Source: Lindgomyces ingoldianus
Lineage: Eukaryota; Ascomycota; Dothideomycetes; Pleosporales; Lindgomycetaceae
Direction: 5' to 3'
DNA: 64,000 nucleotides
Assembly: GCF_010093535.1 (NCBI RefSeq)
Contig: NW_022985179.1
Location: 95,652-159,651 of the forward strand
The position numbers and the translations under genes were made by a program. Positions 1 to 11,614 of the stretch are shown here, in pieces (the first letter of the stretch is position 1; the number at the start of each line of letters is the position of its first letter). Under the pieces are notes generated by a model, which saw only the letters and a program-made list of their open reading frames with translations, was not told the origin of the DNA and searched no databases.

Positions 1-60
1 TACGCTATAATGATTAGACATTGTGTAACGCGTTGTCCTAGACTTACTCAAGTACACTGA

Positions 61-410
61 CCGTAGACCACGACTTCAACTACCACCATCACCACAACTA
101 CGACTACCACCACGACCACCACTAACAGAACAGGTTTCTCCACTTCCTAGCTGTGCTTAAGGTATTGATGCCCCAGCCCGGCGACTGCGCAATTGATTTT
201 GATTTTCCTTTGCAGGGACGCGCACAGGCTCTGCAGTTCCGCCGTAGACTACGACTACGACCACGACTACAACCACCACGACTACAACCACCACGACTAC
301 AACCACCACGACTACAACCACCACCACCACTATCGCCACTAACGCACTAGGTTTCTCTACTTTTTGGCTGTGCTCGAGGTATCAATGCCCCGGCCCAGCG
401 GCTGCGCAGG
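61..410 (+). repeat. Duplicated Thr-codon-rich repeat with similar tail
   Basis: Two blocks of ACC/ACG/ACT/ACA triplets (about 70-125 and 240-345) would read as poly-threonine on the plus strand. Each is followed by a similar tail (about 130-185 and 347-408: a stretch like GGTTTCTC, then GCTGTGCT, then AGGTAT, then GCCCC). The second copy is therefore a diverged duplicate of the first. Thr-rich linkers of this sort join catalytic and carbohydrate-binding modules in fungal secreted enzymes, and the tail has a weak CBM1-like look, but both frames are broken and I infer only a decayed linker fragment. Confidence 0.5.
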
Positions 411-1244
411 GCGAAGTACTACCCGTACATCATGCTCGCTAGGGTCGCATACTGCATACGCGTGTTAGGCGTTAAGAAGCCACTTTAGTTTTCGAAGCGC
501 AACAAGCAGACAGATAAAAGAACTTCTAAGCATTTCTTAGCTAAAAGAGTAAAGTATCTGCTTCTCGATTATATAGTCTAATAAGTTAAGTACTTAGCTT
601 GCAAGTGTATAGAAAGTGTGTTGCGTTAGCAGACAGCAACTTAGATCTAGGGGGGGCAGCACTTGTAGTAGGCTTACTGCAGCAGTTGTTGCTGCTAGCA
701 ACACAGGAGAAGCGCGTAGTAGTGTACTACCGCATTAAAGAATAGTGTTAGGGGATAGTAGAAGGTTTTAGCTGCAAATACTATTACACAGACGTTTTAA
801 ATTGCGCTAAGCGGGCAAAGTTATAGCCAAGTGGGCAGAGCTATAGCTTAGCAACATTAGGCTGATTGTAGCTCTGCTAGCGCTAGGGACAGCAGTTAAT
901 TACTCTAGGGTAGTATATATGTACTACTTGTAGGGATACTATAGAGCATAATTAACTTCGTATGAGAGAAGAGGTGTAGAGAGCGAGCTAGAGAGAATAT
1001 AGACTTAGTTGTTATCTATAGTAGATAATAGTTTTACAGAATAAGAGTTGCTTACGCATAGTAAAAGCTTCTATAGGCAAGCAATGGATATATTTTTAAT
1101 TAGCAGCATGTAGAAACAAACGTTAACAAACAGAGTCTATGTAATAGAGGCGGAAGCTAAGCTTTTAACACTGCTAGATTAGTTAGAAGTGTAGTGCGAT
1201 AGGTACAAACGTCTATAATTAGTGATAGTGTAGTAAAATACATT

Positions 1245-1545
1245 ACCCTGCAGCAGATTAAAGCAGATTACAGCAATTTACAGCAATTTACAGAAATTTA
1301 CAGAAATTTATAGCAATTCGCAGCAGACTAGAGGAAATTACAATAGATTACAGCAATTTGCAACATATTATAAAATTTGCAGCAAATTACAATAAACTAT
1401 AGAAGATTATAGTAAATAGCAGCAAAGTGCTGCATCTTATAGTAAACTAAAGCAAATTGTAGTAAAGTACTGCATTTTATAGTAAACTTAAGCAAATTGT
1501 AGTAAACTTTAGTAAATTATAAACTATAGCAAGTTAGAGTAAACT
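1245..1545 (+). repeat. Degenerate CAGCAATTTA-type minisatellite
   Basis: About 25-30 imperfect units of 10-12 bases, such as CAGCAATTTA, CAGAAATTTA, TAGCAAATT and TAGTAAACT, lie head to tail. C-to-T and G-to-A differences between units fit RIP decay. A shorter array of the same family lies at 35970-36055. Confidence 0.75.
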
Positions 1546-1549
1546 ATTA

Positions 1550-1787
1550 TTAAGCTTATCTAGTGTGTTAGTTATTTATTTAAAAGACTTTATACATAGC
1601 TGCAGCATGTTGCTTTAAGAGTGTTACGTTTTATTTAAAAGCTTAAAGTAGAAGCTTTATTAAACATTCTTTTAGCGTGTCTAAGTAGTGTTATTAGGAA
1701 TGCATTAGTGTAGAAAAAGTAGTTTAATAAGGTCTTAGTAAAAGTAAGTAGCTTAGGTGTGTAAGCAACTCGCCTATAGTGTACGTT
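1550..1787 (-). mobile_element. Truncated end of the pogo-like element family
   Basis: The segment ending in GTAAGCAACTCGCC...GTACGTTA near 1787 is the reverse complement of the left end at 36522-36760 and matches both ends of the element at 4199-6237. It also shares the adjoining interior sequence (TCTAAGTAGTGTTA, AATGCATTAGTGTAG). No matching left terminal repeat is visible upstream, so only one end remains, cut off where the minisatellite begins. Confidence 0.65.
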
Positions 1788-4198
1788 AGAGAATAGACTA
1801 CTTCTTTATGCTAACTATTTATGTGTTCTAGTAGACTTGTTGCGATGCACTTAACGTATTTAAAACATCTATAACTAAGTATCTTTAGCCTACCTAAGCG
1901 CTGCTAAGACCTATTAGTTACTGTTCTAAAAGTACTACTAGAAGAGTATAAAAGCTACTTATAAACAATATATATAGAATTACCTTCTCTACTATAAAGC
2001 TTATCTATACTCTTCTAATCTCTAATGAAATAATGCAGCACTTGTGTATTAACTTTAAGAATTTTTTTAAAGATTAGTTTAGATATAGCTAAATTATAGT
2101 TATAATTAATTACTTATTTAAATAAGCGATTTTTATTTTCTACTATAAAATAATTAACGCTTAAAAACTAGCTACTTTATTTATTTAATAAGTGTAATAT
2201 TTTAGCTACACACTTAAAACTATTATCTTTAACTAAAGACTTTAGTTTATGTCTAGTTTCTAGTCTAAATTTTATTAAGCTTTAGGTGTAAAAGTTAAAC
2301 TTTCTACTGCTTATTATAAGAAAAAAGATAGCTAAACTAAGATTATAAATAAGTATATTAATTAAAAACTACAGCCTTTTATGTTTTTTAATAGGATAAC
2401 TAGAGTTTATTACTACATTTAATTAATTAGGCTTATATAACTCTACTTTATGTAATAATTGAAATGTTTTTATATTAAATCTTATACAGCTTTAAACTGT
2501 GTTAAAGCTAGGATTAGAAACATTCTATAGAACTTATTACACCTATAGATAAGTTAAATCCTAAGAATGCTCTAGCATTAGCAACCTGCATGCACACAGC
2601 CTAAGAGTTAGCTAAGACCTAAATAGAGAAGGCTTAGAATTAGATAGAAACTATAGTTAATAGCTACTGCTAGCTAGTTAACTAGAAGGTTAGAAACATA
2701 GTCTATCTAAACACTAAAAACCTAGCTGTTTAGTAACCTAGCTAAAACCTATCTAATAAATAAAAGAGCTTTTTTAAAGTATTTAAATAACTTAGAAACT
2801 TTCACTGCTTTAAGCTACCTTTAAGATTAAAGTTTTATAATATATTTTCACTAAACATACTGTGTAAGGGATCTTAGAATCTTTTGCTAAGACAAGAAGC
2901 TTTAAAACTACCTGCTATTGCTATTAATAGAGTAGAGAAGTAGAAAGTTAAAGAAATACTAGTTAGCAAGCTATACTAGAAAACGCTTAAGTACAGAGTA
3001 GAATAGGTAGGGCATAACTCTAACCCTGTCTAGTACAATGCCTTCAATTTTATAAGTTCCCCTTATAAGCTAAGAGCCATCTATAATAAATATCTAAAAT
3101 AACGAGGACCTTCTAGGGCCTTAAGTAAGTGGATTAAAGCCTTTAAGGTGTAGAAGTGGAGGTTAATTACTGCAAGCAAAAGATGTTAACTGTATTAGCA
3201 TGCAAAGCCCAACGATAAGCTTCCCATCAATTGTTGTACTTCTGTAAGTCCAGGTTGTCTTGGTCTTGGCATATGGAAACTCATGTTTTCTTAGAATTGG
3301 ATACCCTTGTGGTAGGCTCTGGGCTCAATTGGTTCCCACCAAGCAGTTCGAGACATTTGGGATCCGTTGGACATTCAATACTGGACCGTTCAACATTGTG
3401 GAACATTCTGTCATCACCGTAAGTAACCCCACCTCTCCATATACTAGATTCTGCGCCATGTTGATCCCACGTCACAGCTTATGGCTAGAATATCTATTAG
3501 CTACGCCTACTCCACGGATGCACTGGCACCACTCCTTGGGAACCCATTTTACAATCTCCCAATGTCCTGGGGGTTTCAGTTACTCTTCAATTTGAGTAGC
3601 CAAATCATTGGCATAGCTTTTGGTGGACTGTTCCGGCGCTTTTTAGTGGGTCACTCTGTAATTGCTTGCTTTAAATTCTGAAAAGCAGCTGCTTCTTGAC
3701 ATACCCCAGGTTTGACCTGCAGCTCTTATATGCCCTAATCAATTCGCAAATACGGCGTTACTCCATGCGCTTCACGATAATAGCCGAGCCGACATGTCAA
3801 ACGTCAATGGTTGGACCGTCCCCAGGTATCGATATTTCTGCTACGTCATGTTGGGGATGTTCATGTATTATTAGCTCCCCAGTGTCATCTGGCAGGGACC
3901 GAGCGTATTTGCATTCATTACATGGTATGGCCTTCCCCCTCTACGCACGAGCAGCGTTCCCAACCGTACGTACTACGACTCGTAGATACGTGAACGTAGC
4001 AGTCACGTGAGCCGTTGAAACGTAGGAGGAGTGTGAGCCGTAACGTACGTAGGAGCCAGCTCCCATTACAGACCGTAATACGTCTTAGAGAGACAATATT
4101 TCCTAGTAATATAAGGTCTTATTAGACAGCTATAAAGACGCGTTAGAAGGGTGTTTAAAGTTATATTTTTAAAGTAATAATTAGGTAAAAACTCTATA

Positions 4199-6237
4199 AC
4201 ATACTTTATAGGCAAGTTGCTTACACACCTAAGTTGCTTACTTTTGCTAAGACCCTACTACACTACTTTTCTTACACTAATGCATTTCTAACAACACTAC
4301 TTAAATATGTTAAAAGAATGTTAGATGTAGCTTACACTTTAAGCTTTTAAATAAAATGTAACACTTTTTAACTAACATGCTATAGCTATTTATAGGGTTT
4401 TTTAAAAAATAATAAGTAACTAACACACTAGATAACTTTTTTAAGCTAATTATATAGCTAACTTATAAAAGCTAGATAATAATAAAAAGTAAGTAATTAT
4501 TTAGCATATACTTAAGCTAGATGTGTAAGGATTTCCCTCTTAGCTAGCAGCTATAGCTAATATAGCTAATTCTTTACACACTAAGCATAATATAGGCTAT
4601 ATTAGCATAAACTAGCTTAATATGTTTATTAAGTATTACCTAGAGCTTAAAGTAAAGTTTAAGTATAAGTATAACTATAAAAAAGCTTTTTATAAAAATT
4701 CTATAGTAATTTAAAGCTAGTTTAACTTTATAAAGAATATTAAAGCTAAGTATAGCATCTAGAATAATAACATATATAAATTTAATAAAATAAAGTTTAT
4801 AATAGGCTAGATATTGTGAGAGGTATCAAGCAGGAAACACAGGTCACAGAGAGGGAATGCAGGATAGGGGGTAACGAGAGTAAACCTTAGGGTCAGAGGC
4901 AGAGGTACGGAGGCCGAGGAGCCTATATACCCCGTGCCAAGCCTAGGGTACTCAGGGGTTAGATAGCTGTAACATAACCGTAACAGATATCTACTAGAGT
5001 AGTTATTATAGGTTTAGAGAGATAAGAATAGCTAAAAGTAGTCTAGCTAGGTAACTAGAAGTAGACAACAGCTATCTAGGGCATTAATGCTAAAAGGTAA
5101 GCTATTTTACTTTTTATTATCTTTTAAGGTAGTAACTACTTTTTAAACTAGTATAAAAAAAATCTACTTTAAAATTAAGTTATTATAATCTTTAAGTATA
5201 GCTAGACTACTAATTAGCTTAGTTTAGACTAGTTAAAGCACTTTAACATGTATATAAAAAAGTGTATTATTAGTAGCTACTGTCTACTAGTTATTAACAG
5301 CTATAAAAGCTATAACTTACTTTATTTTTAATAATACTATAAAAATAATAAAATTATTACTATTTACATGCTTTTTTACTTATTACACTTTTTATAGCTA
5401 CTTAATGTAGGTTGTTTTACTTTTTAAAAAAAAGTGTATAAGTGCTAAGCTAAAAACTTTATGCGTAACTAGATTACTTATATTATAAAAATAAAGTTCT
5501 TACTATGCTTTAAAATAGCTTATAATGCTATAATTACTTTTAGTAATATCTAAAAAAGGTTTTAAAGCGCTAGATTAGTTTTTTTTAACTTATAATAAGT
5601 TATAATAGGCCTTAATGTAAAGTTACACACTTTATTACTACTACTACTTATATATAATAAGCTCTAGTAGTTGTAAACCCTAAGTAATACTTTAGAACTT
5701 AGGTTATAATTAATGCTTATAAAAATAAAGATTTAGAAGCATATAAATAGTTTACTAACTTTTATAGTTAAGGTGTTTAAAAAGGTCTTAAAAAAGGTAG
5801 TAATAATTATGTATAAGCTAGTGTTAGTGTAATAGAAAATTACTAAGCTTTAAGTAGCTAATAAGGCTACTACACAACATAAATTATATAAAAGAAAGTA
5901 TATTAAGGTAAAAAAGACCTTAATAATTTAGAAAAGCCTACGCTTAACAGCTCTAAAGAAGTTTAGAGCGCGCAGTAATAGAAAGAAGGTAAAGAAGCAG
6001 GTGTAAGCTAAAGTAGGTAAGCTATCCTAAAGGCGCTGCAGACAGTGTAATTAGACTAGGCATAACGCGCAAATGTGTAAGCAAGAAGCAGAAGTAGTAT
6101 CTAAATAATATTCTAGGCTGTACTATACTATATAGTGCTAGAGCGGGTTATTATGGGCTATAATAGAGTTTGTTAGGGTGGGGTCTTGGCAAAAGTAAGC
6201 GACTCGGGTGTGTAAGCAACTCGCCCATGAAGTACGT
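4199..6237 (+). mobile_element. Nested pogo/Fot1-like (Tc1-mariner) element, RIP-degraded
   Basis: The ends are diverged inverted repeats of roughly 55 bp: the left reads ACATACTTTATAGGCAAGTT and the right, inverted, ACGTACTTCATGGGCGAGTT, each continuing into a GCTTACACACC...TTTTGC.AAGACC string. A TA dinucleotide flanks each side (4197-4198, 6238-6239), as for Tc1/mariner insertions. Near the right end (6031-6095) the plus strand reads RRCRQCN(stop)TRHNAQMCK, a decayed CxxC...HN...C zinc knuckle like the C-terminus of fungal pogo-type transposases; the in-frame TAG and the Arg before His fit C-to-T and G-to-A decay. It sits within the 5.1-kb hAT element and itself contains a solo LTR. Confidence 0.78.
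4815..4985. mobile_element. Solo LTR, 171 bp
   Basis: A GC-balanced island inside AT-rich DNA begins TGTGAGAGG and ends CCGTAACA, the TG...CA format of LTRs, and is flanked by the perfect 5-bp repeat GATAT (4810-4814, 4986-4990). The lack of RIP decay suggests insertion after the host element was mutated, or that it is too short to trigger RIP. Confidence 0.8.
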
Positions 6238-9200
6238 TAGTTTATATAATAATTAAGAAGCTAGCAGAGAAAAGAATTAAAATGTAGGATCCTATAATTT
6301 TAGTTAACTTTTTGCCTTTAATATTATTCTTAAATTATAATTGCCTACAGACTTACTTATTATAAGCTAGATGTCCTAGTTCCTCTAGTGTAGCAGGCGT
6401 ACAGCCTTATCCTAAAGATCTTTTTAAGCTAGCTTTTTTTACTAAACTAGAGTTGCTTATTACGCTAGTTCTTGTTAACTTACTTAATTAAGGTTCTTAT
6501 TATTAGAGTTTTTAGTCTTCTTTTATAATAGCACGCTATCTAATAGTTTTTTAGCCTTTATAAAAAAGTACCTAGACAACTTTACTTTTAATAATAAAGT
6601 ATTATTTACTATTAAGTAAAATAACATTTAGATAAAAAATAGAAAGTTAAAGCTAAAAAGGCTTAAATACTAAGTAAAGTATAAAAGCTAATTACATAGT
6701 AATTGTTAGTTATTCTAGATATAGCTTTATAAAGCTAATTTAGTGTATAATAATAAAAGAGACGCCTCTAGGATAAAGTTGTAGCTCTGTAGAAAGTGCT
6801 ACACTAAGAGTAATTATAAAAAGGTAAAGAAAGTTAATAGTTACACTTATATTATCTACTACCTTAAGAAGGAGCACTAGATAGACATTAGTAGGGGAAG
6901 TAAGGGCACTTTTTTACTTAATAGGCTAAAAATCTTTTTAAGTCTATTTAAAGCAGTTTATAAAGTTATAGGCTTATTATATATTATTTTTAATAGTATT
7001 TAGCAGAAGAAAGCTTTATAAGTAGTAGTTATTAACTAAGTAATACTTTATAATATTTTTTTATATAGCATTATTAGTAGAACTTTAAGGCATTATTACT
7101 TAAAATAAAGCTAATTTTCTTGCTACTCTTTTAGTGTCTAACACTACATATTTGTCCTATATGCAGCAGGGATATACATAGCAGAAGTAGGAGATTTACA
7201 TAATGCTAAAAATAGCTTAAAGTAAAATTATGTTAAGTGTTAATATATAAACTTTTTAAACTACTTCTTTTTTCTAGGTATAGTGTTACACTTTATTAGT
7301 AAGTATACTTTAGCTTATTAGTTTAGTGTTTTAGCATCTTTTATTAAACTAAACACTAACTAATAATACTATGTAAATGTTAACTACTAACACTATAACA
7401 TCTTAATTAGCTTCTGCAACTTATATAGTAACTATACTAGAGTAAATTAAGTGCTAGAGATTATTAAAGTTATTAATAACTTTAAAATTTTATTAAAATT
7501 TTATTATTTAGTAGCTAATAATATGTTAAATAATAATAATAAGACTATCTTTACTCTTACTTAATATCTTAATATGCCTCTTACCTCTAAGCACTGTATA
7601 CGCTGCGCTAGCTATATAATCTAGCTAGTAGTAAAAGCAGTTATTTATAGTAAAAAGATAAGCGCTTTTAAAGTAGAGCTTACTTAAGCAGCTTTTTAGA
7701 AATAATTTAACCTCTATTACTACTATAAAGTTGTTAAAAAACTTTATAATTTTATAAACATAGTGCTAGTATTATATAAATAATAAGAGGCTTTTATAAC
7801 TTTTTAAGCTACTTTTAATAATAACAACCTTTTCTAGAGCTTTAGAACACTTAATCTTATATAAGACAGCAGTGTACGCTAGCACAGCATTTATTTTATA
7901 CTCCTCTGCTATTTTAAGCTTAAGAACACTATTACTAAGTTTATACATAAGTAAAAAAGTACTAATAATAACTTTATAAACTTTACTATCTCTAGTAACT
8001 TTACTCTTACTAAGGTTATTACTAAAGATAAATAAAAAAAAGTTAATTACTTTTATAAGTTTTTTAAAGTTTTTTACTTTATAATAAAACGCTTTAAAGG
8101 TAACAGCTTTTATAGCTCTTTTTAAATGTCTATTATTAACTTATAACACCTTTATACTAAGCTTTTATATATAAGTAATAAACTTAAAGGTAAAAGTAAT
8201 AATTACTACTTTAAATCTAGTATAGCATTTAGCATAGAGAAGTTACTTATATACTAAAAAAAGTTTATTATTAAGCTACTTATATTTTATTACTATATAG
8301 TAATAATTTTAAACTTTTAACTTTATCTTATTTAGTTTAAAGACTACTAAAGAAAGCACTTTATATAGCATAAAAAAGCTAAGGCTTTAATAAAGGCTAT
8401 TTTTTAAAAGTATGTTAATGCAAAGGCTAAGGCTAAAGCTAATAATAATAATGTTACTTAAAAGCCTATATAACATAAGTTACTTAGTAGTAACTATTAT
8501 AATAAAAGCTTTAAAAAGACTTTTTTTATTAACATAAGCCTTCTTACTAGTAGCTGCTTATATAAAAAGTAGTAAAAAATAACAGAGTTGCAGCAGTACT
8601 ATAACAGCTACTATAAAAATGTTACTATAGCTAATAATAACAGCTCTTTATTTACTAACTCTTTTACTTAGTAGAAATAAGTTAAATAACTCTCTTACTT
8701 TACACTATATAAAATTACTTTTAACTTTTTATTTATTCTTTTTATAAGCTGTAATTATAAGAGGTTTTTTTTTAAAAGTAGAAAAACTATTACTTATAAT
8801 AGAAATAAGCTTTTTAGTTTAATAATTAAGGCTTTCTAACTATAAAAAAACTAGCTCTAGTAAGGTTATATTTACAGTAAAATAGGGGACTTAGTAGACT
8901 ATATACACTGTAACGTTTTATAAGCTGTTAAAACATAGAAGGATTATAAGCTATAACAGTTACGCCCTATAAGTAGATTTAAATTCTCCCTTTATGTTAA
9001 AACGTACTAACAAACTAAGAAGTTACAGCCTAAAAAACAGCGAGTTGAAACGTATTACGTACGGTTGGGAACGCTGCGCACGAGCCAACCGCTCACTACA
9101 CTCGTAGGATCAAACTAAACAACGTGACTATCAATCAACTGTTCGGCGGATTTACCGGACTGTCTCTCATTCCGCTAACTTTCGACTGGATTTATGTGTC

Positions 9201-9949
9201 AAGCTATCTTGAGGATCCACTTCTTGCACCAGCACATGCCCACTTAAAACCCTTCTCGGATTGGTCATTTTTGTGCTTATAACGACAATTGGCATCTCCT
9301 ACACTGGTTCCTGGTATTCCGAGTATCTTCCTATAAACACTTCGACTACATTCGGCAATAGGCAGAAAATCTACAACGTTCCTCGGATCCGCGGTTCAAA
9401 CTTCTCATTTGACTCCACAAAGTACAAGGCATACTCCCTAATGTTTCTTACCCCAACCTTAGCGATCAACTACGGTGTCAGCTTTGGTGCTTTCACCGCT
9501 ACGATCATTCATACTACTCTTTACCGTCGTCAAGAAATCTGTTATCGATTCAAAGCCGCCCGTTACCAGGAGCCCGATATTCATATGAAGATGATGGCAA
9601 AGTATGTGCCTTGTCCAGACTGGTGGTACGGGATTCTACTCGTAATCTCAGTCTCGTTTGGCCTTGCCACGGTTCTGGCCTATGACTCTCAGCTCCCTTA
9701 GTGGGCGTACTTTGTTTCGCTAATCATGGCTCTTGTGATCCTACTCCCATGCTGTATGATCTACGGCATCGCGAAGATTATGCTATCGTAAGTAGGGCCG
9801 ACCTTTCAATAGACGAGAGCCCTCTAATCTATGTTTGATTAACGTTATATCACCGTTTATCGCCGGCTATATGATCCCGGGTAAACCAATTGGCGTTATG
9901 ATATTCAAAGTATACAGCACGATCATTGTCGGCCAAGCGCAGTACTTTG

Positions 9950-10602
9950 CAGTGTGTCCAACCGTTAGTTACGGAGCCTTTTGGAGGCTGTATAGTACAG
10001 TTACGGAAGAGGAGGCTGTTACTAACTGTACGGAGGAGATGACGTCAGTGTACGGTTAGGATACAGTAACTGAAGTATATTGAAGTATTATGAAGTAATT
10101 GCGCTGAAGCTAAAGACTATACCTAATTAGGAAGTTGTGATACCCCTTGTGAGATCTACAGTTGTTAATCTCACTGTTTTAATGTACTCTGTAAGCTTAG
10201 TCAGCTTACTAGTAACAGCGTTGTTACGTAACTAATTCTTCTGCAGTTAAAGAGCCTCTATTGTCGACCGCGTCGTTGATTGGGATAGGAATTAGGACAT
10301 CATAATGGGCAAAAGAATAACGTAGATGGCATAGTTGCTGAATTTGTTAGAAGATTGCTAACAAAACAGGCAATAACGGCATTCTCCGCATTAATCTCCG
10401 AACACGAGCCCCCTGGCCCTCAGCAACCTGCCTTCAACTGCCTAAAACCACCAAAAATCCTATATAACTACTGTAAACGGTTAGTACAGCAGCCTCATGT
10501 ATAGTACAGTATACTGAGTAGATGCCCTGTACGTACGTACGTGACCAAAATCAGTGTACTGCAGTACTGTACTATTAGGTGTACTAACGGTTGGACACAC
10601 TG
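9950..10602. mobile_element. hAT-type MITE, 653 bp
   Basis: The inverted ends are identical over 20 bases (CAGTGTGTCCAACCGTTAGT), flanked by a perfect 8-bp duplication GTACTTTG (9942-9949, 10603-10610). Removing the element and one duplicate joins GQAQYF to ARDLKLAHYMK in frame in the OPT pseudogene. The interior has no long reading frame, so it is a non-autonomous element, and it is only mildly AT-biased. Confidence 0.9.
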
Positions 10603-10731
10603 GTACTTTGCTAGAGACCTAAAGCTAGCCCATTACATGAAGATTCCACCAAAGGTCACTTTTGCCTGCCAGATTGTAGCTGCAATTTTGGCTTGCTTTG
10701 TTCAGATAGCCGTTATGAACCGGACGCTTGG

Positions 10732-10937
10732 TGTCGCACGTGTCTCACGCGATACCATACCCATGTACTGCACTATTCACTCATTAGGACTAGCTCCTTT
10801 CTCGTACAGTATATAGTTAGCCCAGAGCTCTCTCTCGCTCCTTAGACCTTACAATCCACTTGTACAATCCACATTGTTTGGATCTCAACACCTTGTCGAC
10901 TCGCTTACCATATGACCCCTTCTCAGCTCATGCAAGA
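10732..10937. mobile_element. Probable solo-LTR-like insertion, 206 bp
   Basis: This sequence interrupts the OPT reading frame between ...NRTLG and NIPEVC. It is flanked by the 5-bp repeat CTTGG (10727-10731, 10938-10942) and starts TGTCGCACG, but ends CAAGA rather than the usual CA. It contains a TATATA motif and a CTCTCTCTCGCTCC tract, as found in small LTRs. The imperfect 3' end keeps this tentative. Confidence 0.5.
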
Positions 10938-11614
10938 CTTGGCAATATCCCGGAAGTCTGCGATCGACTTCAGAAAGGTTTGTGCCTCTCTTGGCTGCAA
11001 GAACTACGCTAAATATGACTAAAAAGGGCATTTCACTTTTCCTAATGGGCGAGCGTTCTTTTCCAATTCTATTACCTGGGGCGTCATCGGTCCGCAGAGC
11101 ATGTTTGGTCTAGGATCCACGTATAGCTCAATACACTTCTATTGGTTCATTAGAGCGATTCTCCCGGTTACCTTCTACACTCTTAATCGATATGCACCGA
11201 GGTCTCCAGCGAGGTATCTGCATGCTCCTGTAACGCTAGGCGCAATGGCCTGGCTCCTGCCTGCTACACCTTTAAGCTTCTCTTCTCGGGCGACCATCGG
11301 TTTCATATTTAATGTTTGGATCATGCGGCGGTGGCATGGTTGGTGGCATAATTATAACTATCTCACTACGGCTGGACTCGACTCCGGACTCACCATGTCG
11401 ACTATTGTGGTTTTCTTTGCGATCAGCCTTCCGAATGTAACGCTTCCGGAGTGGTGGAGAAATGTTGTACCGTTCGAAATTATGGTAAGATTTAGAAAGA
11501 AATCAGTGAAATTGTCTGTCCTGGATGTTAATCTTCAATTGATAGGACTATCTTAACACCGCGATCCAGAAGACAGCTGCCAAGGGCCAGACCTTCGGAC
11601 CCAGGGCCTGGTGA

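Larger units (their letters stand above)
411..3190. other. AT-rich RIP-degraded block, no gene
   Basis: This stretch is strongly AT-rich, with stop codons in every frame and TA-rich words throughout, the usual look of RIP-treated repeats. No coding region survives. It contains the CAGCA-type minisatellite and the truncated transposon end listed separately. It runs directly into the truncated OPT transporter near 3195, so its right border probably marks the breakpoint that removed that gene's N-terminus. Confidence 0.7.
3952..9076. mobile_element. hAT-type DNA transposon, 5.1 kb, RIP-degraded
   Basis: The element starts CAGCGTTCCCAACCG at 3952 and ends with its exact inverse at 9076; at least 21 terminal bases are a perfect inverted repeat. 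It is flanked by a perfect 8-bp direct repeat CGCACGAG (3944-3951 and 9077-9084). Eight-base target duplications with CAG-starting termini are the hallmark of the hAT superfamily. The interior is extremely AT-rich and stop-filled, so no transposase can be read. It lies inside an intron of the OPT pseudogene and contains a nested pogo-like element. Confidence 0.88.
3195..11614 (+). pseudogene. Oligopeptide transporter (OPT family), 5'-truncated, interrupted and RIP-damaged
   Basis: Exons of an OPT-family membrane transporter (proton-coupled oligopeptide uptake in the family) can be followed in order. They include YPCGRLWAQLVP, FNTGPFNIVEHS, WGFQLLFNLSSQ, LLHALHDNS, NVTINQLFGGFTGLSLIP, SWYSEYLPI, PFIAGYMIPGKPIGVM, GQAQYFA-RDLKLAHYMKIPP, FPNGRAFFSNSITWGVIGP, WWHNYNYL and the terminal GQTFGPRAW stop at 11612-11614. 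Introns are recognisable at 3244-3294, 3419-3477, 3646-3709, 10978-11026 and near 11486-11550. The gene is dead: the N-terminus is missing, three conserved Trp codons read as stops (3713 TGA, 3872 TAG, 9699 TAG), there is a 1-nt shift near 9249, and three insertions are present. A 25-nt GTAAGT...AATAG segment at 9788-9812 also breaks the frame unless removed. Family assignment is secure; exact ancestral exon borders are partly inferred. Confidence 0.88.

Noticed and set aside
157..339. Minus-strand poly-valine reading frame
   Set aside because: It is the antisense of the Thr-codon repeat; low-complexity and without any protein context.
3646..3709. Apparent frameshift in the OPT pseudogene after RRFL
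   Set aside because: A 64-nt GTGGGT...CCCCAG intron explains it; the following codons are in frame apart from a TGG-to-TGA change.
6238..9056. Readable hAT transposase in the right half of the large element
   Set aside because: Stops in every frame every few codons; no hAT dimerisation motif could be identified by eye.
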